Of a DNA stretch of 64,000 nt, positions 54,293 through 62,930 are shown one piece after another (within the stretch, counting starts at the first letter, position 1; every line of letters begins with the position of its first letter). The notes under the pieces were generated by a model, which was not told where the DNA came from, did no database searches, and saw only the letters and a program-made list of their open reading frames with translations. This stretch comes from Bacillus cereus G9842 (GTDB lineage: Bacteria; Bacillota; Bacilli; Bacillales; Bacillaceae_G). The stretch spans positions 3,510,001-3,574,000 of the forward strand of contig NC_011772.1 in NCBI RefSeq assembly GCF_000021305.1, in the 5' to 3' direction. The translations under genes were made by a program, and so were the position numbers.

Positions 54293-55384
54293 CTAGTCTT
54301 CTACTTTCTCAAATAATAGCGCAATCCCTATCCCGCCTCCAATTCCTAATGTAGCAATTCCATATTTCATAGACTCTCTTTGTGCCTGATAAAACAAACG
54401 TGTTACAAGCATAGCACCAGATGCACCGTACGGATGACCGAGCGCAATTGCTCCACCATTTACATTTACTTTTTCGTACGGAATTTGTAACTCTTTTGCG
54501 CAAGCAACAACTTTTGAGGCGAATGCTTCATTTATTTCAAAATAATCGATGTCCTCTACTTTTACATTCATTTCGTTTAATAATTTGTTCACCGCAAATA
54601 TCGGACCAGTCCCTGGAAGCTTGGGATCCACTCCCACTACAGCACTACGAACGAAACGAAGGACAGGTTTATAACCTAACTTTCGGGCTTGTCCCTCTTC
54701 CATTACAAGAACGGCACATGCTCCATCATTTACACCGCACGAATTACCTGCCGTTACTGTTCCATTTTGTAAAAATGCGGGCTTTGTTCTTTTAATGATT
54801 CGTTCATAATTCATTTCTAGCTTTATAGATTCATCTAATAATCCATTAAAAGAAAATATTTCATCATGTATATATCCTTTTTCTAACGCTTGCAGTGTCC
54901 GCTTATAACTAAGACAAGCATACTCGTCTTGCATTTCTCTCGTTATGTTATAACGCTCCGCAACATATTCAGCCGCTACTCCCATGTCAGGATCACCAAT
55001 TGTTTCAGGTGAAAATCGTGCTCTTTTTTGAAAAGGTGACGTACTTGTACTCTCTACTCCCCCGGCGATATAACACTTACCTGCCCCGCCTTGAATGAGA
55101 TGACACGCAGTTCGAATTGCTTCTAAACCAGCACCACATTGCCGATCAATCGTTACACCAGGAATATGATAGCCAAGTCCCGCCTCTAAAGCAGATAGTC
55201 TCGCAATATTCCCTCCTGGCCCCACAATATTCCCTAACATGACATCGTCTATTTCTCTCTCAATCCCTTTACTTAAAAACGTAAGAAGCGGCGTTACTAA
55301 TTGCTGAACTTCATACTCTTTTAACATCCCATTCTTCTTACCGATAGGTGTTCTTTTCGCCTCTACAATAACTGCTCTATTCAT
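54293..55384 (-). CDS. Thiolase-family acetyl-CoA acetyltransferase, CxG motif altered (YhfS-like)
   Basis: 363 residues from the ATG at 55384 (GGGAGAAAA upstream), overlapping the ligase stop by 8 bases. The nucleophile Cys83 (IDRQCGAG), NEAFASK and GHPYGASG with His317 are present. But the last thiolase motif, normally CxGxG, reads GIGGGIG: Gly347 stands where the second catalytic Cys belongs. It may therefore be a condensing or degradative variant with different chemistry, or not a working thiolase. It is third in order after bioY and an acyl-CoA ligase, as in yhfU-yhfT-yhfS of B. subtilis. Confidence 0.88.
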   Translation of the reverse strand: MNRAVIVEAKRTPIGKKNGMLKEYEVQQLVTPLLTFLSKGIEREIDDVMLGNIVGPGGNIARLSALEAGLGYHIPGVTIDRQCGAGLEAIRTACHLIQGGAGKCYIAGGVESTSTSPFQKRARFSPETIGDPDMGVAAEYVAERYNITREMQDEYACLSYKRTLQALEKGYIHDEIFSFNGLLDESIKLEMNYERIIKRTKPAFLQNGTVTAGNSCGVNDGACAVLVMEEGQARKLGYKPVLRFVRSAVVGVDPKLPGTGPIFAVNKLLNEMNVKVEDIDYFEINEAFASKVVACAKELQIPYEKVNVNGGAIALGHPYGASGAMLVTRLFYQAQRESMKYGIATLGIGGGIGIALLFEKVED

Positions 55385-56840
55385 ATATTTTCTCCCGGTT
55401 TTCAATCATACTTTTTGCTTCCATACGAGCGATTTTCCCACTATTTGTATAAGGTATTCCATCTACAAAATGCCATTCTTTCGGTATTTTAAAAGAGGAT
55501 AATCTCTGTAAGCAAAAACTCTTTAATTGTTGTTTCGTAGCACTTCCTTTTACGATCGCGAGGGGCTTTTCACCCCAGTAACTATCTTTCACACCAATTA
55601 CAACTATTTCATCAACAGCTGGGTGTTCATGTAATACACTTTCTATTTCTTCTGGATAAATATTGATTCCTCCAAATAAAATCATATTCTTCTCTCTACC
55701 AACAATATATATATAGCCTTCTTCATCTTCATAGCCTACATCTCGCACTGTCATCCAGCCTTCTGCATTCAACTCCCGTGTTAAAACCCCATCTATTATG
55801 TATCCCATAAAAAACTGATCACTTTTCACATAAACAGTTCCTATTTCACCTTTTTGTACTTCTTCGCCTGCTTCATTACATATTCGAACTTGCACATTAT
55901 GACAAGGTTTTCCTACTGAATTTGGCCTTCTTTCGCTTTCTGCATCGACTAGTGCTGTTACAAAACTTAACTCTGATGCACCATAAAATTCATATCTTTT
56001 CGCATAAGGAAATATATTCTTTATTTTTTCTTTCGCTTCAGCTTCCCATTTCGCTCCTGACGAAATAATTTTCACTTTATTTTCTATTACTCTATTTTCT
56101 TTATATAAAGATTCAAGCATTGTCGGAACTGTATACATAACTGATATATTTTCAGTTTCTAACTTATCTAGTACTTGATTTGGAATGAACTTTCTCATAA
56201 TGTACACCGTTTGTCCTACATATAATGCACTTATTGCCCCGTATAAGAAAAGAGAATGAACGAGCGTCCCAGCTATTAAAATCGAATCCTCCCTTTTCAT
56301 ATGAAAGTCATGTACATTACAATCAAAACTATGAACCCACGATTGTTGTGCACGTAAAAATGCTTTTGCTGTTCCTGTTGATCCTGATGTAAATCCCATA
56401 TAAAAAGGAGCATTTTGTAAACTTTCTACAGGATTATATGTAGGAAGATAGTTCTCTATCATTCTTTTCCACTCATCAATTTCAATTACTCTTCCTTCTT
56501 CATCCGGTAGATCATTTACCTTATATCGCTCTGTCACAATCACATCCGGATTACTAATTGCAATTCTTTCTTTGAGCTCATCCTCTTTCCACTTTATATC
56601 TAACGGCACACAAACCCATCCAGACATCGCAGCCCCAGCAAATAGTTGTAAAAACTCCATACTATTTTCTAATACAATTGCTATCGTTTTATTCTTCGAT
56701 TCTTTTTCATTCAACCAGTTTGCTACTTTACATACTGACTCAAACCACTCTTTATATGTTAATACTCGATCATTTTCCTTTATTGCTATTTTACTTGATA
56801 GTAAAGAGGCATACTTTTTATATTCTTTTGTAATCCCCAT
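55377..56840 (-). CDS. AMP-forming acyl-CoA ligase (YhfT-like)
   Basis: 487 residues from the ATG at 56840 (AAAGGACG upstream); a longer frame to 57014 overlaps bioY and is rejected. P-loop FTSGSTGTAKAF, YGASELSFV, the hinge region RDVGYEDEEGYIYIVGREKNMI and the C-terminal lysine in SGKIARME. It activates a fatty or aromatic acid to its CoA ester. Being next to a biotin transporter and a thiolase, a substrate tied to pimelate or biotin supply is possible. A terminator separates it from bioY, so it may depend on read-through or its own promoter. Confidence 0.9.
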   Translation of the reverse strand: MGITKEYKKYASLLSSKIAIKENDRVLTYKEWFESVCKVANWLNEKESKNKTIAIVLENSMEFLQLFAGAAMSGWVCVPLDIKWKEDELKERIAISNPDVIVTERYKVNDLPDEEGRVIEIDEWKRMIENYLPTYNPVESLQNAPFYMGFTSGSTGTAKAFLRAQQSWVHSFDCNVHDFHMKREDSILIAGTLVHSLFLYGAISALYVGQTVYIMRKFIPNQVLDKLETENISVMYTVPTMLESLYKENRVIENKVKIISSGAKWEAEAKEKIKNIFPYAKRYEFYGASELSFVTALVDAESERRPNSVGKPCHNVQVRICNEAGEEVQKGEIGTVYVKSDQFFMGYIIDGVLTRELNAEGWMTVRDVGYEDEEGYIYIVGREKNMILFGGINIYPEEIESVLHEHPAVDEIVVIGVKDSYWGEKPLAIVKGSATKQQLKSFCLQRLSSFKIPKEWHFVDGIPYTNSGKIARMEAKSMIENREKIYE

Positions 56841-56871
56841 TTGAGACGTCCTTTCTTTACAAAATAATAAA

Positions 56872-56898
56872 AAGAAACACGCAATGAACGTGTTTCTT
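56872..56898 (-). terminator. Terminator between bioY and the ligase gene
   Basis: Perfect 10-bp stem AAGAAACACG / CGTGTTTCTT (56872-56881 with 56889-56898), 7-base loop, T-run on the minus strand. Confidence 0.85.
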
Positions 56899-56905
56899 CT
56901 CTTTC

Positions 56906-57481
56906 TTATCCCGCATTTGTATATTTCCCACTCTTTAGAGCAGGCGTAATAATATGTTTCAATGAACGATGTAATTTCGTTACAAGAATTGCTGCTATAA
57001 TCGCTTTTATGCAATCACCTGGTAAAAATACGACACTCACTTTCATCGTCTGCCATATAGAAATATCCATTACGAATGCTTGTACAATGATACCAAATAC
57101 ATAAACTACGAAAATACCACCAATTATATTAATGCATAATACTTTTATAATAGAAACTTCACGTAAACGCTCAATTAAATAACCAATAACAAATGCTCCT
57201 ACAATATAACCAAGTAAATATCCTGCGCTTGGCCCAACAAATATACCTGGACCACCTCGTCCACCTGCAAGTAATGGTGCCCCAACTCCAACAATAAGTA
57301 AGAAAATAAGCTGACTTAACGCACCAAGACGTGATCCTAACAATCCACCAGCAAGCATAACACCGAGTGATTGTAATGTAATCGGAACTGGTGTAATAGC
57401 AAGAGCAATTGGAGGTATTAACCCTAACACTCCCATAATAGAACTAAATAAAGCGACGAAAACTAAGTTTTTTGTATTCAT
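56906..57481 (-). CDS. bioY: Biotin transporter, BioY family (ECF S component)
   Basis: 191 residues, six membrane segments. The family stretch LGSRLGALSQLIFLLIVGVGAP and GGRGGPGIFVGPSAGYLLGY is clear. BioY binds biotin and works with the general ECF module (EcfA/EcfT) or alone. Preceded by a BirA-type operator over a perfect sigmaA promoter. GGAGAAGC supports the start. B. subtilis yhfU is the equivalent. Confidence 0.95.
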   Translation of the reverse strand: MNTKNLVFVALFSSIMGVLGLIPPIALAITPVPITLQSLGVMLAGGLLGSRLGALSQLIFLLIVGVGAPLLAGGRGGPGIFVGPSAGYLLGYIVGAFVIGYLIERLREVSIIKVLCINIIGGIFVVYVFGIIVQAFVMDISIWQTMKVSVVFLPGDCIKAIIAAILVTKLHRSLKHIITPALKSGKYTNAG

Positions 57482-57539
57482 ATTTGCTTCTCCTATTTGT
57501 AAACTTAAAACGATTTTTAGATAACATATTATAGGAGTT

Positions 57540-57592
57540 ATATTATCTTTCTATTTAGTATTTGTCAACTTATTTTAAATATATGTTTACAA
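57540..57592 (-). promoter_or_regulatory. bioY promoter with BirA-like operator
   Basis: Minus strand: TTGACA (57563-57568), 17-base spacer, TAATAT (57540-57545). The -35 is part of TTGTAAAC (57585-57592), 15 bases, GTTGACAA (57562-57569), close to the BirA form TTGTTAAC-N15-GTTAACAA. Biotin-bound BirA would thus block the promoter. Confidence 0.75.
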
Positions 57593-57604
57593 TTATTTTT
57601 TCAA

Positions 57605-59218
57605 TTATTCCTCCTTATGCAAATGCTCAAGTTCTTTCCGAAGCGCCTGTTTTAAAAACTTCCCAACAGATGTTTTCGGAATTTCCTGCATAAATACAAT
57701 ATCGTCTGGTAACCACCACTTTGCAAACTGTGGTTTTAAAAATTCATATAGTTCTTCTTTTGTAACAGTGCTATTTGCCTTTTGTACAACGCAGGCAACT
57801 GGACGCTCTTGCCACTGCGGGTGTGGAACTGCAACAACGGCCGCTTCAAATATAGCATCATGTGCCATTAAAGCATTTTCAAGGTCAACTGAGGAAATCC
57901 ATTCTCCCCCGCTTTTAATAACATCTTTCGTACGATCAACAATTTTCACGCAGCCTTCCTCGTCAACTGTAACAACATCACCAGTATATAACCAACCGTC
58001 TCGGAATCCTTCGACAGTACGATCATCGTTATAATAGCTTTCAGCAATCCAAGGTGCTCGTAAACATAACTCTCCCATCTCAGTACCATCCCACTTCACT
58101 TCACCGTTTGTACCGACTACTTTCATCTCTACACCAGGGACAAGATATCCTTGTTTTGAGCGGATTTCTAATTGCTCTTCATATGATAATTCTGTTTCAT
58201 AACTTTTTAAACGTGCAAGTGTTACGAGTGGGCTTGTTTCAGTCATACCATATGCATGTACGAAAGGAACATTATATTTTTGTTCAAATGCTTTAATAAC
58301 GCTTTTCGGTGCAGCAGCACCACCGCATAATATTCTCGTTATACTAGATAAATCGTAACTATTATTTTCTAATTCTTGTAATACACCGAGCCAGATTGTC
58401 GGCACACCTGCTGCTATCGTTACTTTTTCAGCTTGGATCATCTCTAATAAAATTTTTGGAGTAAACATTGGTCCTGGCAGAACTTGTTTAGTTCCAAACC
58501 AAGTAGCTGCAAAAGGAAGTCCCCAAGCGTTCACATGGAACATCGGTACAATTGCCATCGCCGCATCACTTTCCGATAAAGCAGCTGTATCCGCTAAACC
58601 GAGTGCCATACAATGCAGTACAGTACTACGATGCGTATATACAACACCTTTTGGATTCCCTGTAGTCGCTGACGTATAACACATACCAGCAGGTGTATTT
58701 TCATCAATATCTTTTACAAATTGGAAATTTGGATCGCCTTCTTCTAATAGTTTTTCATAATGATATACAGGTTCTAGCGTAGTATTTGGAAGTTCATCTT
58801 TATCAGTCATAATAATGTAGGCTTGTACAGTTGATAATTGTGATTGAATATTTTCAACGAGTGGTACGAGATCTTCATCTATAAGTAGAATGTGATCTTC
58901 TGCGTGCTGAATAATGTATGAAATATGTTGAGGAGATAAACGAATATTAATTGTGTGCAAAACAGAAGCAATACCAGGAATAGCAAAATAAGCTTCCACA
59001 TGTCGATGATGATTCCACGCTAACGTTCCTATACGCTCGCCTTCTTTAATTCCTAATTTTTTTAACGCACTAGAAAGCCTTCTCGTCCTTTCACCTAACT
59101 GCTTATACGTTAACGTCGTAACTGTATCATGTGTCCGTGAAACAATTTCTTTCTTTGAAAACAGTTTTTCTGCTCTTTCCATCATAGAACTAATTGTTAG
59201 CGGTACATTCATCATCAT
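57605..59218 (-). CDS. Long- or medium-chain fatty acyl-CoA synthetase
   Basis: 537 residues. AMP-binding P-loop CYTSATTGNPKGVVYTHRS, the A8 region GWLYTGDVVTVDEEGCVKIVDRTKDVIKSGGEWIS, and the C-terminal catalytic Lys in KTSVGKFLKQALRKEL. It activates free fatty acids for beta-oxidation or incorporation. It is not part of the bioY unit: that promoter lies in the gap between the two, and both genes run on the minus strand. The GGGGGA ribosome site is 12 bases from the first of three in-frame ATG codons. Confidence 0.92.
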   Translation of the reverse strand: MMMNVPLTISSMMERAEKLFSKKEIVSRTHDTVTTLTYKQLGERTRRLSSALKKLGIKEGERIGTLAWNHHRHVEAYFAIPGIASVLHTINIRLSPQHISYIIQHAEDHILLIDEDLVPLVENIQSQLSTVQAYIIMTDKDELPNTTLEPVYHYEKLLEEGDPNFQFVKDIDENTPAGMCYTSATTGNPKGVVYTHRSTVLHCMALGLADTAALSESDAAMAIVPMFHVNAWGLPFAATWFGTKQVLPGPMFTPKILLEMIQAEKVTIAAGVPTIWLGVLQELENNSYDLSSITRILCGGAAAPKSVIKAFEQKYNVPFVHAYGMTETSPLVTLARLKSYETELSYEEQLEIRSKQGYLVPGVEMKVVGTNGEVKWDGTEMGELCLRAPWIAESYYNDDRTVEGFRDGWLYTGDVVTVDEEGCVKIVDRTKDVIKSGGEWISSVDLENALMAHDAIFEAAVVAVPHPQWQERPVACVVQKANSTVTKEELYEFLKPQFAKWWLPDDIVFMQEIPKTSVGKFLKQALRKELEHLHKEE

Positions 59219-59338
59219 ATTGGTTATATCCCCCTTTAAAGCGTTTTTATTTTTCGTTCATTATAACAGACTTCTACAAATGATTACGACATTTTTCTGT
59301 ATTTTCTGAATTATTTCTTTGGAAATAATTCAGAACGA

Positions 59339-59380
59339 TAAAAAACATGTTTTGAATACATTGATTCGAAACATGTTTTT
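59339..59380 (-). terminator. Terminator of the XRE regulator gene
   Basis: About 18-bp stem around AAAACATGTTTTGAAT / ATTCGAAACATGTTTT with one wobble pair and a 6-base loop, A/T runs on both sides. Confidence 0.88.
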
Positions 59381-59386
59381 TATTTT

Positions 59387-60175
59387 TTATAAACTATCTA
59401 CCTTTTTCCTTACTTTCTTTTTCAATTTAAAAATAAAACGATTACTGTATTCCTTATTTTCTACTAAAATCCGATACGTCTCTAACACTCCTAACACACG
59501 TACAAAAAGATAAACTCCGATAGCAATAAGTACAACACAATAAGGGTAATACTGCACTAATTCTCCTGAAGTTATATGCTTTTTCTCAAACAAAAACGGA
59601 ATCGCTCCTGCTGCAATAAAACAAAATCCAACGATCACTACTGACGCATACTTCTTCTTAATAGTCGCATATCTTTTTGTCAATTCTTTTAGAAAGTTTT
59701 GATCAAATAGTAGTTCTTCCTTTTTCAATACATTGTATCGACTCTCTTCTATCGTTACAGGTGCCATCATTGCTCCGATCCCAAGCACTGCAATGATAAT
59801 GACAAGAAACGTAGACATTGTTGCATTTTCTTTAAATAATAAGTACGGTATTGTAGATAAAATAAGCAAGCTAAATCCTAATGCAATATATTTAGAAATT
59901 TTTTGTCCATACACTACATACCCTTCTGCCATTTCCTTACTTACATAATAACCATTTTCCTTTTCGTTACTTTGCTCAGCAGTTTCTTTTAATAAATAGT
60001 CAAGTGATACTTCAAATACATTTCCAATCATTATTAACTTTTCAGTTTCAGGAAAACCTTGACCGTTTTCCCATTTACTAACCGCTTGCCTTGTTGTGTT
60101 TAATTTTTCAGCTAATGCTTCTTGAGAAAGGCCCTTTTCCTTTCTTAATTTAAAAAGCTTTTCACCAAATCCCAT
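59387..60175 (-). CDS. XRE-type helix-turn-helix regulator with membrane segments
   Basis: 262 residues from the ATG at 60175 (GGGGGAC upstream). N-terminal XRE/Cro domain: GEKLFKLRKEKGLSQEALAEKLNTTRQAVSKWENGQGFP. Residues about 100-250 contain four hydrophobic helices, so the regulator is membrane-bound, a layout seen in sensors of envelope or peptide signals. Directly upstream are a TTGACA box and two CGGTTGC repeats exactly 21 bases apart, a likely self-operator. Confidence 0.88.
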   Translation of the reverse strand: MGFGEKLFKLRKEKGLSQEALAEKLNTTRQAVSKWENGQGFPETEKLIMIGNVFEVSLDYLLKETAEQSNEKENGYYVSKEMAEGYVVYGQKISKYIALGFSLLILSTIPYLLFKENATMSTFLVIIIAVLGIGAMMAPVTIEESRYNVLKKEELLFDQNFLKELTKRYATIKKKYASVVIVGFCFIAAGAIPFLFEKKHITSGELVQYYPYCVVLIAIGVYLFVRVLGVLETYRILVENKEYSNRFIFKLKKKVRKKVDSL

Positions 60176-60242
60176 ATGTGTGTCCCCCTTTGTTTTCTTA
60201 CCTAAATTGTATGTAAACATTGCCTTTATCTCTATCTTCCCG

Positions 60243-60270
60243 CGGTTGCACTTTGTCAACTTACGGTTGC
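60243..60270 (-). promoter_or_regulatory. Direct repeats around the -35 of the XRE gene
   Basis: CGGTTGC occurs at 60243-60249 and 60264-60270, 21 bases apart (two helix turns), on either side of TTGACA (60254-60259, minus strand). A candidate autoregulatory operator. Confidence 0.5.
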
Positions 60271-60617
60271 GAATGTGTTATATAGTGGTTTTGTATACGA
60301 TTTAGCTATTATTCTTCTATGATTATGGCGTTAATAAACCACCTCTCTCAATAACCAATTATAATAATTAAAGGTAATTATTGTTATAAAAAAACAAAAA
60401 ACTCCTTTATTCATTTAAAGGAGTTTTAAATATGAAATATTCCAAGAGGAGCTGTTTTTTCTTCCTCCTACTGCCTCACAATTTCTTCTATATATTTTTA
60501 TGTGTCATATAACGAACCATGTACAGTATATGTTTTCATCTCTTTATCTGAGGCATACTCATATATATGTAAAATATTACTCTTATTAACTTTTCTAATA
60601 AAGTCACTTCCCAATAA
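60271..60617. other. Gap between the XRE gene and the zinc ribbon gene
   Basis: A/T-rich. It holds the terminator at 60398-60427. On the minus strand an open frame of about 38 codons, ending in a KTYTVHGSLYDT stretch, runs through 60485-60610 but has no ATG or ribosome site; it may be the remnant of a gene. Nothing else was recognised. Confidence 0.5.
60398..60427 (-). terminator. Terminator downstream of the zinc ribbon gene
   Basis: 12-bp stem AAAACTCCTTTA / TAAAGGAGTTTT (60398-60409 with 60416-60427), 6-base loop, strong T-run on the minus strand. Confidence 0.85.
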
Positions 60618-60821
60618 TCATAACGGCTTCTGCTTAAACTTTTCATAATGTCGTACTTTTAATAGAAGGATATTCCCGCAATCTGTACAAATATAAGCAT
60701 CCACCGGTGAAGATGTGAACATCGTTTCCTTTTTCCGTATTTGTGCATATCCGACAAACTCACCTTCTCCTATGTTTTGAGAACCACAATTAGAGCATGC
60801 CTGCACGGCTTTTTGTTTCAT
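60618..60821 (-). CDS. Small zinc ribbon protein
   Basis: 67 residues from the ATG at 60821 (AAAGGTGG upstream), a second ATG 17 codons earlier being less likely. Two CXXC pairs, CSNCG and CTDCG, 33 residues apart, form a zinc ribbon. Such proteins are sometimes labelled TFIIIB-like in Bacillus, but the true function is unknown. Nearby is an open but unstarted frame that might be a remnant. Confidence 0.8.
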   Translation of the reverse strand: MKQKAVQACSNCGSQNIGEGEFVGYAQIRKKETMFTSSPVDAYICTDCGNILLLKVRHYEKFKQKPL

Positions 60822-60973
60822 GAGAGCACCACCTTTAATCTGTTTCCACTCCCTTCGACAGCTCACTTCCATTTCCCTTCCAAAAAACCTCTTATTCTCT
60901 CACATTTCAACAGGAATCTCAAAACAAAAATCGTATATATACCATGAAATATATTTATTAATGGAGGAATTTT

Positions 60974-61788
60974 ATGACTACTGTTATAACACTCGATATA
61001 GCCACAGAAATTGAAAACGCAGAAATACATATGCTCTCTTCTAGACTAAAAGCATTACAAGCATTAGCTGAAAATCCAATGCAAGTACAAATGAAAAAGT
61101 TCGGGAGTGCCACTGCCTTTTCATCAAAAATAATTGCTGGTCCAGCTTTTAATACGGTAAAAGGTATTACATTTACAAATACAGATGAGATAGATGAAAT
61201 CGTCTCTTATTATCAATCGCTACAAATCCCTTGTCGTTTTGAAATTACACCCGCTCAAGGTACAGCCAAATTATTTCAATACTTATCTCACAAAGAGGAT
61301 TTTACCAATCCAGCTTCCATACCGCTTTATATAGTATACCGAGAGAAGACCCTTCCCTTCTTCCTTCTAACATTTCAGTACGCGAACTAAAAGAAAATGA
61401 ATTTCATATTTTTGCAGACATATACGTACGCGGATTTAACATGCCATCCTTTACAAAAGATGGCGTCCATCAAAATAACGAAATTCTCTACAATAAACCT
61501 GGCTGGCATTTTTTCATAGCCGAAGTTCAAAACACTCCTGCGGGTATTGGTGTCCTGTATATAAATAATGGGATTGCATCATTAGCTGCTTCTGCTACTT
61601 TGCCAGAATTTCAGCGTAAAGGCTGTCATACTGCATTAATTCAAAAACGAATAGAGACGGCTATTGAATCCAACTGTAACTTAGTAGTTGGACAAGCAAA
61701 GTTCGGTAGCAGCAGTCAAAATAATATGGAACGTGCCCATATGAAAATTGCTTATACGAAATCAATATGGACTGCAAAAGACATGTAA
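60974..61788 (+). pseudogene. GNAT-family acetyltransferase, frameshifted
   Basis: Two open parts in different frames read as one protein. Part 1 (60974-61390) has a good GGAGG start. Part 2 (61441-61788) contains the acetyl-CoA segment LPEFQRKGCHTALIQKRIETAI. The second frame is open well upstream of 61441, giving a natural join QRGFYQSSFHTALYS. A two-base CA insertion (TCTCACAAAG at 61286-61295, instead of TCTCAAAG) explains the shift. Without it the protein would have about 270 residues. Either a recent mutation or a sequencing error. Confidence 0.8.
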
Positions 61789-61959
61789 TTTACATTCTTT
61801 CTCTTCTCATTACAATTTTATACATTTTATGACACTTTCTTTTCTATCCTATTAATCATTTGAATATTCAAACTATATTTGTTACGCTATTACTAGATAC
61901 ATCATTCAACTTGCACTATGAAAAGAGAATTCTAATCAAACTACAAGGAGGAGAAATGT

Positions 61960-62172
61960 ATGACTAAACATGATCATGGTTTAAAAGAAAAAGTAGAAGG
62001 TGCTATTGATAAGGTAAAGGGTGAAGTAAAAGAAGTTGTTGGGAAAGTAACTGACAATAAGAAATTACAAGCTGAAGGAAAATGGGATAAGGTGAAAGGC
62101 ACTGCTAAAGATACAGTTGGTAATGTGAAAGAAAAAGTACATGAATATAAAGAACATAAGAAAGAAAAATAA
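61960..62172 (+). CDS. CsbD-family stress protein
   Basis: 70 residues, lysine- and glutamate-rich, with the repeated VEGAIDKVKGEVKEVVGKVTDN pattern of CsbD proteins. CsbD of B. subtilis is under the general stress sigma factor SigB; no certain sigmaB promoter was identified here. AGGAGGAG supports the start. Terminator immediately after the gene. Confidence 0.92.
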   Translation: MTKHDHGLKEKVEGAIDKVKGEVKEVVGKVTDNKKLQAEGKWDKVKGTAKDTVGNVKEKVHEYKEHKKEK

Positions 62173-62200
62173 AAAAGAGCCCATCGGCTCTTTTTTATTT
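62171..62200. terminator. Bidirectional terminator
   Basis: 11-bp perfect stem AAAAAAGAGCC / GGCTCTTTTTT (62171-62181 with 62186-62196), 4-base loop, between convergent genes. Confidence 0.93.
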
Positions 62201-62443
62201 TCCTTCATTCTTCTCTAACACGTATAAATCTTCTTCAATATTCGTTAATTTCTCACTTACAAGCTTTCTTGCATCTCCAATTGCTTGATTGTATGCAAAT
62301 GGTCCAACTAATTTAATCATCTCTTCTATTAAACGCTCTGCTTGGAAACGTCCAATTTCATCTAAATCTTCTTCCATGAAAAATTGCTGAATTTGTGCTA
62401 CAAGCTCTTCTTTTTTATCATTTGGTATTTTTATATTCATCAT
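62195..62443 (-). CDS. DUF2164-family protein
   Basis: 82 residues, acidic and helical: KEELVAQIQQFFMEEDLDEIGRFQAERLIEEMI and the end GPFAYNQAIGDARKLVSEKL, which fit the DUF2164 outline. Function unknown. It is 19 bases downstream of the amidase gene on the same strand, so the PP2C-like, amidase and DUF2164 genes probably form one operon. Confidence 0.85.
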   Translation of the reverse strand: MMNIKIPNDKKEELVAQIQQFFMEEDLDEIGRFQAERLIEEMIKLVGPFAYNQAIGDARKLVSEKLTNIEEDLYVLEKNEGK

Positions 62444-62462
62444 CGTTGTTACTCCTCTATAT

Positions 62463-62915
62463 TTAAGATAATATCTTCCTTAACTCTACCATAGAAAAAC
62501 GATTACCAGGACAGCTTTTTGTAACTCCTTCTAACTCCCTATGACCGAGTATATTCTCTTTCTTTATAGCAAATTGCTTCATAAATATTTTACATAAAGA
62601 ATATAATGCATTCACTTGTGCAGGAGTTGGATCGTATTTATCAAAATTTCCCGTCATACATATCCCAATTGTATGGCGGTTATGATCTTTCGCATGCGCT
62701 CCAATATGTAAACCTCGTCCTTCCACTACAGTTCCGTCCTCTTCGATAAAATAGTTGTAACCAATCCCACTCCACCCTTTTACAGTTTGATGAAATTCAT
62801 GCGTTTTATACACGTCCCATCCATCTTCAGCTGTATGGTGAATAATCAGTTTGTTTACTTTTTCTAAAGGAACTAATTCATCTTGAAATGTTAGATTGAC
62901 ACGTTTAATTTCCAT
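62463..62915 (-). CDS. N-acetylmuramoyl-L-alanine amidase (Amidase_2/PGRP type)
   Basis: 150 residues, with the zinc ligands in LIIHHTAEDG, ILGHRELEG and KSCPGNRF, and GIGYNYFIEEDGTVVEGR. It cuts the bond between MurNAc and the peptide stem. No signal peptide is visible, unlike secreted autolysins, so it may act on wall fragments inside the cell or be released by lysis. 15 bases after the PP2C-like gene. Confidence 0.92.
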   Translation of the reverse strand: MEIKRVNLTFQDELVPLEKVNKLIIHHTAEDGWDVYKTHEFHQTVKGWSGIGYNYFIEEDGTVVEGRGLHIGAHAKDHNRHTIGICMTGNFDKYDPTPAQVNALYSLCKIFMKQFAIKKENILGHRELEGVTKSCPGNRFSMVELRKILS

Positions 62916-62930
62916 TTGAACTGCCTCCTC

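Noticed and set aside
60428..60617. Open frame of about 38 codons on the minus strand next to the zinc ribbon gene
   Set aside because: No ATG, GTG or TTG with a ribosome site, and its upstream frame is closed at once; kept only as a possible remnant.
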